Assembly (NCBI RefSeq): GCF_004366355.1
Contig: NZ_SODV01000002.1
Span: forward strand, 1,094,768-1,158,767
Reading direction: 5' to 3'
Length of the DNA: 64,000 nt
From: Dinghuibacter silviterrae
Lineage (GTDB): Bacteria > Bacteroidota > Bacteroidia > Chitinophagales > Chitinophagaceae
Position numbers and translations under genes: made by a program. Under the pieces are notes generated by a model. That model was given only the letters and a program-made list of their open reading frames with translations, made no database searches and was not told the origin of the DNA. Shown piece by piece: positions 9,326-17,738 of this stretch. Position 1 is the first letter of the stretch; each line of letters begins with the position of its first letter.

Positions 9326-10794
9326 TATCCGGGATTTTGTGTCAGGTTTTTATTCAACTGAAGGTCCTGCAAGGGTACCGGGAAAAGGTACTGGTGCTTG
9401 TCGGCGGCGACGTTATAATTGAGGTTGTTTCCATACACATCCGTCTGGCTGTTCATGAGGTCCACCACATTGAGATAACCGTTGGCGTCGGCGCGCAGCA
9501 GGTCATTCCAGCGGCTGCACTCGTCGACAAGCTCCAGCCTTCGCTCCAACAAGATGGCGGGTCCCAGGGTAGCCTGAGTGCCCGCCGTTGTGGGGGGAAG
9601 GCCCGCCCGGCTCCGGATCTGGTTGAGCTCGCCGATGGCGGCGGCGGTATTGTTCAGTTGGTTGTTGGCTTCCGCCGCGAGAAGGATGATGTCGGCCAGT
9701 CGCAGCACCACGATGTTGTCGGGGCTGTTAAAGCCGCTGGGGTCGGGGTATTTGTGCATGAAAGGGATGACGGAATCGGCGTTCCAGGCGCCCGAGGGCA
9801 TGTTGAAGGAGGCGTTGGCGATCTGCCAGTTGAAGGTGGTCTTATAGCGGACCAGGGTGTCCCCTGCAGCTTTAAAGGTCCGGACAAGGTCCCAGGCGCC
9901 AATATCCCGTTTGGGCCAGCCGTCCGAGGAGACGTAGGCGAAAAGCTCCACGCCCCAGTTGGCGTAGGGGGTGCCTGTTCCGGTGAACTGGACCTCGAAA
10001 ATCGATTCGGCGTTGTTCTTGTTCGCCAGTCCCCAAAGGTTGGCAAAGTTGGGTACGAGGGAATAGGCGCCTCCGTTGATGACTTTGTTACAAAAGGAGA
10101 GACAATCGGTATAATCCCCTGACTGGGCGTATGTCTTGGCCAGGAGTGCGTCGGCCGCCCCCTTGGTCGCGCGGCCGTATTCTCCGTTGTAGGGTGCGAC
10201 CGGAAGCACGCTGTCCGCAAATTTCAGGTCGGTTTCGATCTGGGCATAGACGGTAGAAACGCTGTCCCTGGGGGGATAATAGTTGCCGCCGTTGGTGGTG
10301 GTCAGGATCAGCGGACAGGCACCCCACTCGGTGACCAGCCAATAATAGGCCAGGGCCCGGAGAAACCGGGCCTCTCCAAGGATCTGCACCTTCCGGTTGG
10401 TTCCATTCCACACCGGGTCGTCGATGCCCGGTACGTTGTCCAGGATGATATTGGCGGCGGTTATATCCTGGTACATCTCCTGCCAGTCCCGTTGCACGTT
10501 GGTATTGGCGGCAGTTAAGGTGAAATTCTCCAGCGGGTGTTCTGCAGTCACATTGTCTCCGTTCACGAAGCAGTTGTCGGATCGTCCGTCGGTGTTCATG
10601 AAGTTGTCGTACATGTAAAAGTTCCCGTTGATCAGGTCGTGATAGGCGCCCGTGAGACCGTTTTCGGCGGCGACGGCCGAGGTATAATAGTTCCCGGTGG
10701 TCGGGTTGGATTCCGGCGTTTTGGCCAGGAAGCTTTTTCCACAGGCAGCGAGACCAAAAACGAAAGTCAGCGCTGCATATATTCTACATGACAT
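9322..10794 (-). CDS. SusD/RagB-family nutrient-binding outer-membrane lipoprotein
   Basis: This 490-residue surface lipoprotein has a signal peptide ending in LAAC (lipidation Cys18). The SusD N-terminal region (TSAVAAENGLTGAYHDLI) leads into TPR-like helices, and the C-terminal SusD motifs are present (ADIILLAAEANNQ, LNQIRSRAGLP, LLERRLELVDE, and the ending LTQNPGY). SusD proteins sit as a lid on the SusC barrel and bind oligomeric nutrients. The SusC partner is immediately upstream, 12 bases away on the same strand, so the pair is co-transcribed. The substrate cannot be deduced because no glycan-active enzyme is adjacent. Confidence 0.93.
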   Translation of the reverse strand: MSCRIYAALTFVFGLAACGKSFLAKTPESNPTTGNYYTSAVAAENGLTGAYHDLINGNFYMYDNFMNTDGRSDNCFVNGDNVTAEHPLENFTLTAANTNVQRDWQEMYQDITAANIILDNVPGIDDPVWNGTNRKVQILGEARFLRALAYYWLVTEWGACPLILTTTNGGNYYPPRDSVSTVYAQIETDLKFADSVLPVAPYNGEYGRATKGAADALLAKTYAQSGDYTDCLSFCNKVINGGAYSLVPNFANLWGLANKNNAESIFEVQFTGTGTPYANWGVELFAYVSSDGWPKRDIGAWDLVRTFKAAGDTLVRYKTTFNWQIANASFNMPSGAWNADSVIPFMHKYPDPSGFNSPDNIVVLRLADIILLAAEANNQLNNTAAAIGELNQIRSRAGLPPTTAGTQATLGPAILLERRLELVDECSRWNDLLRADANGYLNVVDLMNSQTDVYGNNLNYNVAADKHQYLFPVPLQDLQLNKNLTQNPGY

Positions 10795-10806
10795 AGGATC
10801 GAAGTT

Positions 10807-13800
10807 TTAGAGTTGAATATTTACACCGACGATATAGGTCCGGGCGACGGGATAAGCCCCGTTGTCGATACCCAGGGCCATCAGCGTGGCGCCGACGCCG
10901 GCGTTGACCGCCTGGTTGTTGGTGCCCTGGCCGAAGCCGTTGATCTCGGGATAGTATCCTTTGTATTTAGTGATGGTAAAGAGGTTTTGAGCCGTCACAT
11001 AGATCCGCAGGCCGGAGAGTTCCAGACGGCGAAGCACCTTCGGGTCGAAGGCGTAGCCTAAGGTGGCGTTGCGCAGGCGCACGAAGGAACCGTTCTCCAC
11101 ATAGTTCGAGGCGATCTGGCTTTGCAACAGGGCGGCCGCCGTCGCGTTGGTCGTCCCGTTGTCCAGGGCGCGGGGGATGGCGGTCACATCCCCGTCGTTT
11201 TTCCAGCGGGCCAGGACGGCGGCGCTCTCATTGTTGTATCCTGTCAGGTTCTCGATCTCCATCCTGGTTTCGTCGTATACCTTATTTCCTTGCACCCCGT
11301 CAAAGAGAAGCGAGAGGGTGAAGGCTTTATACCGCCATTCGCTGCCAAGGCCGAAGGTATACTTTGGAAGGGCGGAACCTAAGCTGGTAGGGTTGGCGGA
11401 GTAAGTCATGTTCCCGGTAGCCGCATTGACCCCCAGGGCCTGGTAGCCGTAGAAAGTCCCCAGGGAATACCCGTTTTTGATAAGACCGGTATAGATGGGC
11501 GCCTTGCTTCCGCCTACGGTTACGCCCCCGGTCTGGTAAGAAATGGCCGTGTCCAGACCTTCCATTTCGTTGTGGTTGATGGACATGTTCCAGGTGACGT
11601 CCCAACTGATGTCGTGGGTGTGGATGACGGTGGCGTCGATGCTGTATTCAAAGCCCTTGTTGACGTCATAACCGGGCAGGTTCACCGCGGTAACAAGGCC
11701 CCCCGTGGTCAGGGGAAGCTGTTGTGTAAAGATCATATTGTAGACCTTCTTATAATAGTAATCGGCGGAAACGGATAACCGGTGGCTTAAGAAACCGGCG
11801 TCGAAACCGACATTGGTCTGGTGCGCCGATTCCCATTTCATGGCCGGGTTGCCCAGTTGGGTTCCCGGGCTGACACCGGGCTCCACATTGGAACCGCTAT
11901 AGGCATAGCTGGCGCCCGCGCTCAGGAGGGTGTAGGAGGGGTAAAGGACGGTATAGGGCGGCAGGTTGCCCGTGGCGCCCCAGCCCGCGCGCAGCTTCAG
12001 GTCCTCTATCCAGAGGACGTTCTGCATAAACTTTTCCTGGGAGATTTTCCAACCGGCGGACAGGGCGGGGAAGGTCCCCCAGTAGTTGTTGGACCCGACC
12101 CGGGAAGAGCCGTCTGCCCGGAGCGTACCGGTCAACAGGTAGCGGTTCTTATACGCATACATAAACCTTCCGAAGTAGGAATGGGTGGTCCACTCGAATT
12201 TCTGTGTGCTGATCGAGTACTGGGCGCTGGCGGCGTTAAGCGTCTGCACCGCGTTGGAGGAAAAGCCGGTGCCGGACTGGCTGGACAGAAAAATATTTTC
12301 GTCCAGGGCGGAGGTCCCCGCCACGATGTTGATCGAGTGGGCCCCAAAGGTCTTGTCAAATGTCAGGGTATTGTCCCAGGCCCAGCGGAACGTCTCGGAG
12401 GAGTTGTTTTGTCCTTTGCCCTGCAGCGTGATCCCGTAGAGGTTGTTGTAGGGATCCAGGAAGTAATTGTAGTTGGAGTTGTCCAGCACGATATTGAACT
12501 GGCTGCGGTATTTCAATGCCCAGGGCAGTTTCACTTCTACGTATGCGTCTCCCAACAGGTGGTTTTCCAGGGTGCTGTTGGTATTGTTGTAGATGTCCGA
12601 CAGCGGGTTGTCCCCCGAATAAAAAGAGCTATACCCATAGACGCCCGGATAAGGCGCATTGGAAGGCATTTTGATCGGGATGTATTCCGGCGTGACCAGG
12701 GCGGCGATTACCGCTCCTCCATTCTGAGCCGATTCGTCCTGGGGGACGGTCCGCTGGTTGGACCGGTTGTAGTTCAGGTTGGCCCCCAGCGAAAGCCAGT
12801 TGGCGGCGTTCTGGTCCACACTGAGTTTGGCGGAGTAGCGGTCGAAATTGGAGCCCACCATGATCCCGTCCTGGGTAAGGTAGCCTACGCCTAAGTAGTA
12901 GGTTCCCTTCTCGGATCCCCCCGACATGCCCACGTTGGCGCCCGTCTGGGCCGCGGAATGGTAAATCAGGTTCTGCCAGTTGTTGTTCGTCGTCGTGAGG
13001 TTATAGTAAGAAGGAATGGTGGGTGCCGTCCCAAAGATCTCCGTTTCCAGGTCCAGCCATTGCTGGTTGTTGAGCACGGCGATCTTTTTGACGATCTGCT
13101 GGATGCCGGTGTAGGTGCTGGCTTCTATTTTGGCTTTGCCTTTGGCGCCCTTCTTCGTCGTGATCATCACCACCCCGTTGGTGGAACCGGCCGCCCCGTA
13201 TATCCCTGCCGCGGAGGCGTCCTTAAGGATGCTGATGGACTCGATGTTTCCAGGGTCGAGGCCGCGGATATCGTTGGTGAGTACGCCATCCACGACGTAG
13301 AGGGGCTCGGATCCGTTGGGCGAGCCCACACCCCGGATGCGGACCGAAAGGTCTCCTCCGGGTGTCCCGGAGGGAACCGTGACCTGTACGCCGGGTGCTT
13401 TCCCCGTCAGCGCTTCCACGCCGCTGACGATCGGCCGGCTGGAGATGTCTTTGGTATCTATGGTGGAGATGGCCGACGTAACGTCCCTTTTGTGCTGGGT
13501 ACCATACCCGATAACGACCACCTGGTCCAGGGCTTTGGTGGATGGCGTAAGCCGGATGTCCAAAAATGACCGGCCCCTAAGCTTTATTTCCTCCGTCTGG
13601 TAACCGACATAGGAAACGACTAATGTAGCGTCCGGGTCTATCGAAGTAAAGGAGAAAACCCCCTTGTCGTCGGTGACAGCCGCCTGCTGCGCCCCCTTCA
13701 CCTCCACGGTCACGCCGGCCAGGGGCGATCCCCGTTCGTCCACGACCTTGCCTTCCAAGGGGCCCCCGGGGGGGCTTGGTCTTTCCTGGATCAGGACACT

Positions 13801-14085
13801 GTTGTTTTCGATCCGGTAGGTTAAGGGTTGCCCCCTCAAACAGGCTTCCAGGGCCTCCTCCACCGTGGAATTCCGGACGTGGACGGATACCCTGGTGTGA
13901 AATACATCTTCCCGGTAGATGATGGATACATTTGTCTGCCTGGAAATTTCGTCCAGCACCCGGGACAGGGGCACGTCTCTGAAGGACAGGGTCACCTTTT
14001 GGGAAAAGCTCCTGGCCGAGACGTTCAGACAAAGTGCCAGAAGAAGAATGGTGAACGGGGGTCTCACATAGCAGCTTGCTAACAT
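10807..14085 (-). CDS. SusC/RagA TonB-dependent transporter with N-terminal STN signalling domain
   Basis: The 1092-residue outer-membrane transporter begins with a signal peptide and an STN domain (about residues 28-95: VTLSFRDVPLSRVLDEIS ... SVLIQ). Next come a carboxypeptidase-like beta-sandwich (about 108-185), the SusC plug signature VVVIGYGTQHKRDVTSAIS, the plug with YVVDGVL and SILKDASAAGIYGAAGS, and a barrel ending in YIVGVNIQL. STN domains contact FecR-type anti-sigma factors and report substrate binding. The FecR and sigma genes are directly upstream, so this transporter probably activates its own transcription by trans-envelope signalling. Confidence 0.94.
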   Translation of the reverse strand: MLASCYVRPPFTILLLALCLNVSARSFSQKVTLSFRDVPLSRVLDEISRQTNVSIIYREDVFHTRVSVHVRNSTVEEALEACLRGQPLTYRIENNSVLIQERPSPPGGPLEGKVVDERGSPLAGVTVEVKGAQQAAVTDDKGVFSFTSIDPDATLVVSYVGYQTEEIKLRGRSFLDIRLTPSTKALDQVVVIGYGTQHKRDVTSAISTIDTKDISSRPIVSGVEALTGKAPGVQVTVPSGTPGGDLSVRIRGVGSPNGSEPLYVVDGVLTNDIRGLDPGNIESISILKDASAAGIYGAAGSTNGVVMITTKKGAKGKAKIEASTYTGIQQIVKKIAVLNNQQWLDLETEIFGTAPTIPSYYNLTTTNNNWQNLIYHSAAQTGANVGMSGGSEKGTYYLGVGYLTQDGIMVGSNFDRYSAKLSVDQNAANWLSLGANLNYNRSNQRTVPQDESAQNGGAVIAALVTPEYIPIKMPSNAPYPGVYGYSSFYSGDNPLSDIYNNTNSTLENHLLGDAYVEVKLPWALKYRSQFNIVLDNSNYNYFLDPYNNLYGITLQGKGQNNSSETFRWAWDNTLTFDKTFGAHSINIVAGTSALDENIFLSSQSGTGFSSNAVQTLNAASAQYSISTQKFEWTTHSYFGRFMYAYKNRYLLTGTLRADGSSRVGSNNYWGTFPALSAGWKISQEKFMQNVLWIEDLKLRAGWGATGNLPPYTVLYPSYTLLSAGASYAYSGSNVEPGVSPGTQLGNPAMKWESAHQTNVGFDAGFLSHRLSVSADYYYKKVYNMIFTQQLPLTTGGLVTAVNLPGYDVNKGFEYSIDATVIHTHDISWDVTWNMSINHNEMEGLDTAISYQTGGVTVGGSKAPIYTGLIKNGYSLGTFYGYQALGVNAATGNMTYSANPTSLGSALPKYTFGLGSEWRYKAFTLSLLFDGVQGNKVYDETRMEIENLTGYNNESAAVLARWKNDGDVTAIPRALDNGTTNATAAALLQSQIASNYVENGSFVRLRNATLGYAFDPKVLRRLELSGLRIYVTAQNLFTITKYKGYYPEINGFGQGTNNQAVNAGVGATLMALGIDNGAYPVARTYIVGVNIQL

Positions 14086-14124
14086 AATTGACAGCAGTTT
14101 ATAGTTTACAATCGTTAAAGGCTC

Positions 14125-15252
14125 TTATGGCGAAACAACCAGCTTCCTTCCCTCCAGCCGGTAATGGTCAATGCCGTTACCCTCCAGGAAGGCCAGCACT
14201 TCCGACAGTTTCAGGTACCGGCTCATCCGGCCTCCGTACCTGCCCGGGTAATCCCCTTTGGTGAACACGACGTCGATGTCGTACCAGCGCGAGACTTCCC
14301 GCATAATGGTGGCTATATCGGCATCCTGGAACTCGAAGAAGCCCGTGGTCCAGGCAATCGCCCGTTCTATGTCTCCATCCTGTACGCGTAGCCCCTGGTG
14401 ATCGACCAGGGCTTCCCGGCCGGGCAGGAGGGTTACCCCGGCTACCTGCACTTTTCCTTCCACCAGCGTGGTGCGGAGATAGGGCTCATCCGGGTAGGCC
14501 ATCACATCGAATCGGGTGCCCAGTACCCGCGTGTCCACGCCTTCCGCGCTCACCTCAAAGGGCTGTTTGCCGGGGGCAATGTCAAAATAGGCTTCCCCGG
14601 TCAGCGTCACCGACCGGGTCTGTCCCTGGAAAGCGCTGGGATAAGTGAGGGACGAAGCGGCATTCAGGAGGACCTTGCTTCCATCCGGGAGGATGACCCG
14701 GAACTGCCCGCCCCTGGGCGTTGTCATGGTGTTATAAAGTACCGCCGCGGTTTTTCCTGTGGGGATGTAGGTGAGCTGCCCGCCGGCTTTGGTAATCTTG
14801 ATATTTCCCTGTTGCAAGACCACGCCGTTGTGGACGCTGTCGAGCGTGATCCGGCGTCCGTCCGAGAGACGCAGCACCGCCTTGGTGGTGCCCGGGTCAA
14901 TATCCCGGGGCTGGGCGGGAAGGACCGCTACCGGTTTCGGTTTTACCCGGGTAGCTAAGTACGCCCAGGTGCCCCCGGCTGCCAGGAGGAGCACCGCGGC
15001 TGCAACGGAGATCCAGCGTAGGTATATGGACCTTTCCAGGATGCCAAGCCTCTGGAAAATTTCATTGGCCGCTGTTTCGGCGTCGTATTCCCCAAGCCGT
15101 TTGACCTTGGCGATCACCTCCGGGCGGTCGGGTAACCCGCCGTAAGACGCCCGCCATTCGTCCAGGTCGGCCCTCTCCTGTTCGGTCAGGGGTATCTGTT
15201 CCTGTTCCTTATAGAACAGCGCGGCAATATAGACTGCTTTCTCCTCGTTCAT
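14125..15252 (-). CDS. FecR-family anti-sigma regulator
   Basis: This 375-residue single-pass membrane protein has a cytoplasmic N-terminal sigma-binding part (about 1-75), one transmembrane helix near residues 79-100 (ISVAAAVLLLAAGGTWAYL), a periplasmic FecR domain (TTPRGGQFRVILPDGSKVLLNA, then GEAYFDI), and a C-terminal DUF4974 domain that closes with YRLEGRKLVVSP. The periplasmic part should receive the signal from the STN domain of the downstream SusC and release the sigma factor encoded upstream. The frame opens with GTG one codon before the chosen ATG at 15252. It lies 39 bases upstream of the SusC gene. Confidence 0.92.
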   Translation of the reverse strand: MNEEKAVYIAALFYKEQEQIPLTEQERADLDEWRASYGGLPDRPEVIAKVKRLGEYDAETAANEIFQRLGILERSIYLRWISVAAAVLLLAAGGTWAYLATRVKPKPVAVLPAQPRDIDPGTTKAVLRLSDGRRITLDSVHNGVVLQQGNIKITKAGGQLTYIPTGKTAAVLYNTMTTPRGGQFRVILPDGSKVLLNAASSLTYPSAFQGQTRSVTLTGEAYFDIAPGKQPFEVSAEGVDTRVLGTRFDVMAYPDEPYLRTTLVEGKVQVAGVTLLPGREALVDHQGLRVQDGDIERAIAWTTGFFEFQDADIATIMREVSRWYDIDVVFTKGDYPGRYGGRMSRYLKLSEVLAFLEGNGIDHYRLEGRKLVVSP

Positions 15253-15305
15253 CACCCCTAAGACACCACCACCAAAGAATCGACCCCACGCCTCCTAAAA
15301 AAATT

Positions 15306-15902
15306 CTAGTGATGGAAATCAATGGATTGCATAACCGTCAGGATGAACAACAAGGTGCCCGGGCGTCGCCCCAGCTTTTTTCGCAGGGTTTGCACCGCCC
15401 GGTACTTTTGTCTTTTGACCGCCTTCAGGTTCATCTTGAGCCGAAGGGCGATTTCCCCGACCGTCATCCCTTCCTCATAACTTAGGTAAAAGATCACCCG
15501 CATCTTCTCCGGAAGCTCCCTGACGGTTTTATATATCAAGGCGATAAATTCTGATTCCACGATGTTTTGCAGGAGGCGGTCGTTGTCCTCCGGTTCGGGC
15601 GCGGCCTTTTGATGTCTCGATTCCAGCCGCTCCCGGTCCCGGATCAGGTTCAGGCATCCGTTCCGGACGGCCACGAACAGGTACCCCTTCAGCCCCCCCA
15701 GGGACTCAAAGACCGGCCGCCGGCTCCACAACTTTATAAAGACCTCCTGGACGATGTCCTTGGCCAGGGCCGCGTCCGGGGTATACTTTTCCGCAAAGGC
15801 GCACAGTACCGGGAAGTACAAAGCAATCAGGGCCCGGAAAGCGGAAGGATCTCCTTCAGAGATCCCCTTGTAGAGGTCGTTGTCATCGAAAGAGGGTTCC
15901 AA
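15306..15902 (-). CDS. ECF RNA polymerase sigma factor (Bacteroidota FecI-like)
   Basis: The 198-residue ECF sigma factor has region 2 (PVLCAFAEKYTPDAALAKDIVQEVFIKLW) and region 4 (LPEKMRVIFYLSYEEGMTVGEIALRLKMNLKAVKRQ). It directs RNA polymerase to the promoter of the SusC/SusD pair once the FecR partner downstream lets go. No ATG fits the start: the frame opens at TTG (15902), and an in-frame TAA lies only eight codons upstream. A TTG start is therefore proposed. A promoter-like box and a terminator-like hairpin lie upstream on the same strand (15964-16097), so the gene may have a structured leader. Confidence 0.9.
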   Translation of the reverse strand: MEPSFDDNDLYKGISEGDPSAFRALIALYFPVLCAFAEKYTPDAALAKDIVQEVFIKLWSRRPVFESLGGLKGYLFVAVRNGCLNLIRDRERLESRHQKAAPEPEDNDRLLQNIVESEFIALIYKTVRELPEKMRVIFYLSYEEGMTVGEIALRLKMNLKAVKRQKYRAVQTLRKKLGRRPGTLLFILTVMQSIDFHH

Positions 15903-15963
15903 GACGCTTATAAGGAGTAATAATTAGATAAGATTAATGAATTTCAGGAATTTTTCAAAGTTT

Positions 15964-16033
15964 AAAAAAAGCGCCCCTTTTGGGTCTTTCATGAATAGGA
16001 GTCCAAATGAAAAGGGCGCCCCAAAAGGAGCGC
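15964..16033 (-). terminator. Rho-independent terminator-like hairpin with alternative 5' arm
   Basis: On the minus strand the arm at 16020-16033 (GCGCTCCTTTTGGG) can pair with CCCAAAAGGGGCGC at 15971-15984, with one G-T wobble in 14 pairs, and is followed directly by seven T (15970-15964). A second arm at 16009-16020 (GGCGCCCTTTTC) can pair with the same 3' arm, so two mutually exclusive stems share it. This is the geometry of a terminator and possible attenuator. It lies 62 bases before the sigma gene start. Confidence 0.55.
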
Positions 16034-16083
16034 CCGGAAAGCCTTAACCATTAAACCTTATCTCTTCTTAAAAAACCTTATAA
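15964..16083 (-). ncRNA. Candidate small RNA or structured leader upstream of the ECF sigma gene
   Basis: This stretch of the 329-base gap between the sigma gene and the next divergent gene has no reading frame of note. On the minus strand it starts about 7 bases after a perfect TAnnTTTG box and ends in a strong hairpin followed by seven T. Within it the sequence GCGCCCCTTTT-like recurs three times, allowing two competing stems: GGGCGC with GCGCCC (loop of about 10), or a longer 14-bp stem. That gives about 120 nt of discrete transcript, or an attenuator in the sigma mRNA leader. I do not recognise an established RNA family. Confidence 0.45.
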
Positions 16084-16089
16084 CGGGCG

Positions 16090-16097
16090 CAAAGGTA
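16090..16097 (-). promoter_or_regulatory. Bacteroidota -7 promoter box (TACCTTTG)
   Basis: The minus strand reads TACCTTTG, a perfect fit to the Bacteroidota -7 consensus TAnnTTTG, followed by GCGCCCGTTATAAGG. No good TTTG sits 19 bases upstream. It would start transcription near 16083 toward the candidate small RNA and the sigma gene. Confidence 0.5.
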
Positions 16098-16215
16098 AGG
16101 GGTGACAAAAACCCATAGTGGCTGATAACGACTTATTACCGGGAAATCCGTATTTCAACGGAGGGGACTTGTAGTATGAGCGAAAGCGGGGGCGTAGAGA
16201 AAAAATCAAACTCCC

Positions 16216-16223
16216 TATATTTG
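16216..16223 (+). promoter_or_regulatory. Bacteroidota -7 promoter box (TATATTTG) for the bactofilin-like gene
   Basis: TATATTTG matches TAnnTTTG exactly and ends only 8 bases before the ATG at 16232. Transcription would begin at or next to the start codon, giving a leaderless or nearly leaderless mRNA. No -33 TTTG is evident. Confidence 0.5.
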
Positions 16224-16231
16224 CAACACCT

Positions 16232-17620
16232 ATGCAAACACTACAAAAATTCATAGACCTTAAACACCTCCTCCCCCCCGACAGTTGGCTGGTCAAGCGC
16301 GACCAGCATAACCCCGGCGAACTGGACGATGAATCGATAGCCTTTATAGAGGGGGATGTTGAAGCCGACAGCCTCGACCTTGACGACCAGCCGGGTGTTA
16401 TAGCCTTATTCGTGACCGGCCATTGCAAGATCAAAAACATCTATTGCGAAGAAACCGATGGCTCCACAGGTCTGATCGTCAAAAAAAACCTGGTGGTGGA
16501 CAATATGATCGTGGGTGGTCAGGAAGTCTACGTATGTGGTGACCTGACGGTCACGGGTCTGTTCTGGGGGGACTATAACCACGGGAATCTGCAAGTAGAA
16601 GGCCTTATGACCTTCCATGTTTTTATCTCGACCGACTACAGTTTTGACGTAAAAAGGTTCGAGACAAAAAACCGGGTACAGGTGGCGCACTTTCTTTGGG
16701 ACGAAGGAGAGGACGAGTACGACCGGGAGCGGTTGAACACCATTTTCCAACCGGACTGCCTGATCGGTGAAAACGAGCTGGAGGATTGGGCCAGCAGTTG
16801 GAAAGACTGGATCGCCTCCTGGAACCTGATGGACCGGATCAAGAAGGGGCTGCCGGTTTTGCTGGAGCATATCGAACCCGTCAGGGAAGAAGCTATTCCA
16901 TTTGTATTTGGCAGCAAAACCTTTAACCCCGCAAACCTGCAAAGGCTAAGGGAGTCGCCGGTTTTCCAACACACTGAAATGCTGGAGTACTGGAGAGGGG
17001 ATATTTTTAAAAGGGTATTGGCTAACCGGGACACAACGCTCTCGGAACAGGTCTATTTACAAAAGGAAGGCAAAAGCATTTTGATCCGGTATGAAAACGG
17101 GCGCCTGGCCGTTTTGTGCAGGGAATCGGAACAAGCCGCCTGGTATTATTATGATCCCAGGCGAAGCGAGCACGCAACATTCGCGGAGATGACCCAACCC
17201 CTGTGGGAGGCCTTGCTGGAAGAATGGTCGGAAATAGAATATTGGTATGCGCAATTCCAGGAAACAGTCACCCCGGCCTCCCTTCAAAAGATGTTGGATA
17301 TACCGGTTGTCAAGACCAGGTACAGTGACTATTATAATGACGACGGGGAGGTACTTTATATCAACAATGGCCAGGTGGAGTTCCGGCAGGCCGATAGCGG
17401 GCGTACGCCCCGCGCGACCATCATCAAGTATAAAGGCGACGGCCACGATTTCTATCACTATGACCTCGGAGAAACCGGTGTCTTGCTGCGGGATCAGGCA
17501 GGGGACGGATACAGCAGCAAGACCTGGCAGGTAGGCTGGGGGGAGGTGGAGAAATACCGGAACGCGGTCAGGTATTACCGGGCGTTGCGGTCCAATATGG
17601 AACGGCTTCCTAAAGAATAG
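16232..17620 (+). CDS. Hypothetical protein with bactofilin-like beta-helical N-terminal part
   Basis: The 462-residue protein has no signal peptide or membrane helix. Residues about 40-150 contain short repeated strands (FIEGDVEADSL, LFVTGHCKIKNI, LIVKKNLVVDNMIV, VYVCGDLTVTGLFWG, NLQVEGLM) that read like the rungs of a polymer-forming, bactofilin-type beta helix. The remaining 300 residues are rich in Trp, Tyr and acidic residues and are not recognised. Similar cytoplasmic proteins sometimes act as immunity proteins near polymorphic toxins, but no toxin gene lies here. The gene stands alone, with a -7 box just before its ATG and a terminator after its stop. Function unknown. Confidence 0.75.
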   Translation: MQTLQKFIDLKHLLPPDSWLVKRDQHNPGELDDESIAFIEGDVEADSLDLDDQPGVIALFVTGHCKIKNIYCEETDGSTGLIVKKNLVVDNMIVGGQEVYVCGDLTVTGLFWGDYNHGNLQVEGLMTFHVFISTDYSFDVKRFETKNRVQVAHFLWDEGEDEYDRERLNTIFQPDCLIGENELEDWASSWKDWIASWNLMDRIKKGLPVLLEHIEPVREEAIPFVFGSKTFNPANLQRLRESPVFQHTEMLEYWRGDIFKRVLANRDTTLSEQVYLQKEGKSILIRYENGRLAVLCRESEQAAWYYYDPRRSEHATFAEMTQPLWEALLEEWSEIEYWYAQFQETVTPASLQKMLDIPVVKTRYSDYYNDDGEVLYINNGQVEFRQADSGRTPRATIIKYKGDGHDFYHYDLGETGVLLRDQAGDGYSSKTWQVGWGEVEKYRNAVRYYRALRSNMERLPKE

Positions 17621-17691
17621 TTGCCCGGCAACGGTCAAAACGGTGTACTGAAAACGAACAGTAGACGGCCGTGCGGCGGCGTAAACGATTG

Positions 17692-17723
17692 AATGCCAAC
17701 TTTAAAAACCATGGCATTTTTTT
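17692..17723 (+). terminator. Rho-independent terminator
   Basis: AATGCCA (17692-17698) pairs with TGGCATT (17712-17718) across a 13-base AT-rich loop and runs into a seven-T tract (17717-17723). It lies 72 bases after the bactofilin-like gene and 16 bases before the next permease gene, so it should insulate the two. Confidence 0.6.
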
Positions 17724-17738
17724 AGTGCGCACAAAGGC

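Noticed and set aside
11821-12894. 357-codon open frame antisense to the first SusC gene
   Set aside because: Shadow of codon bias in SusC; no recognisable domain or start context.
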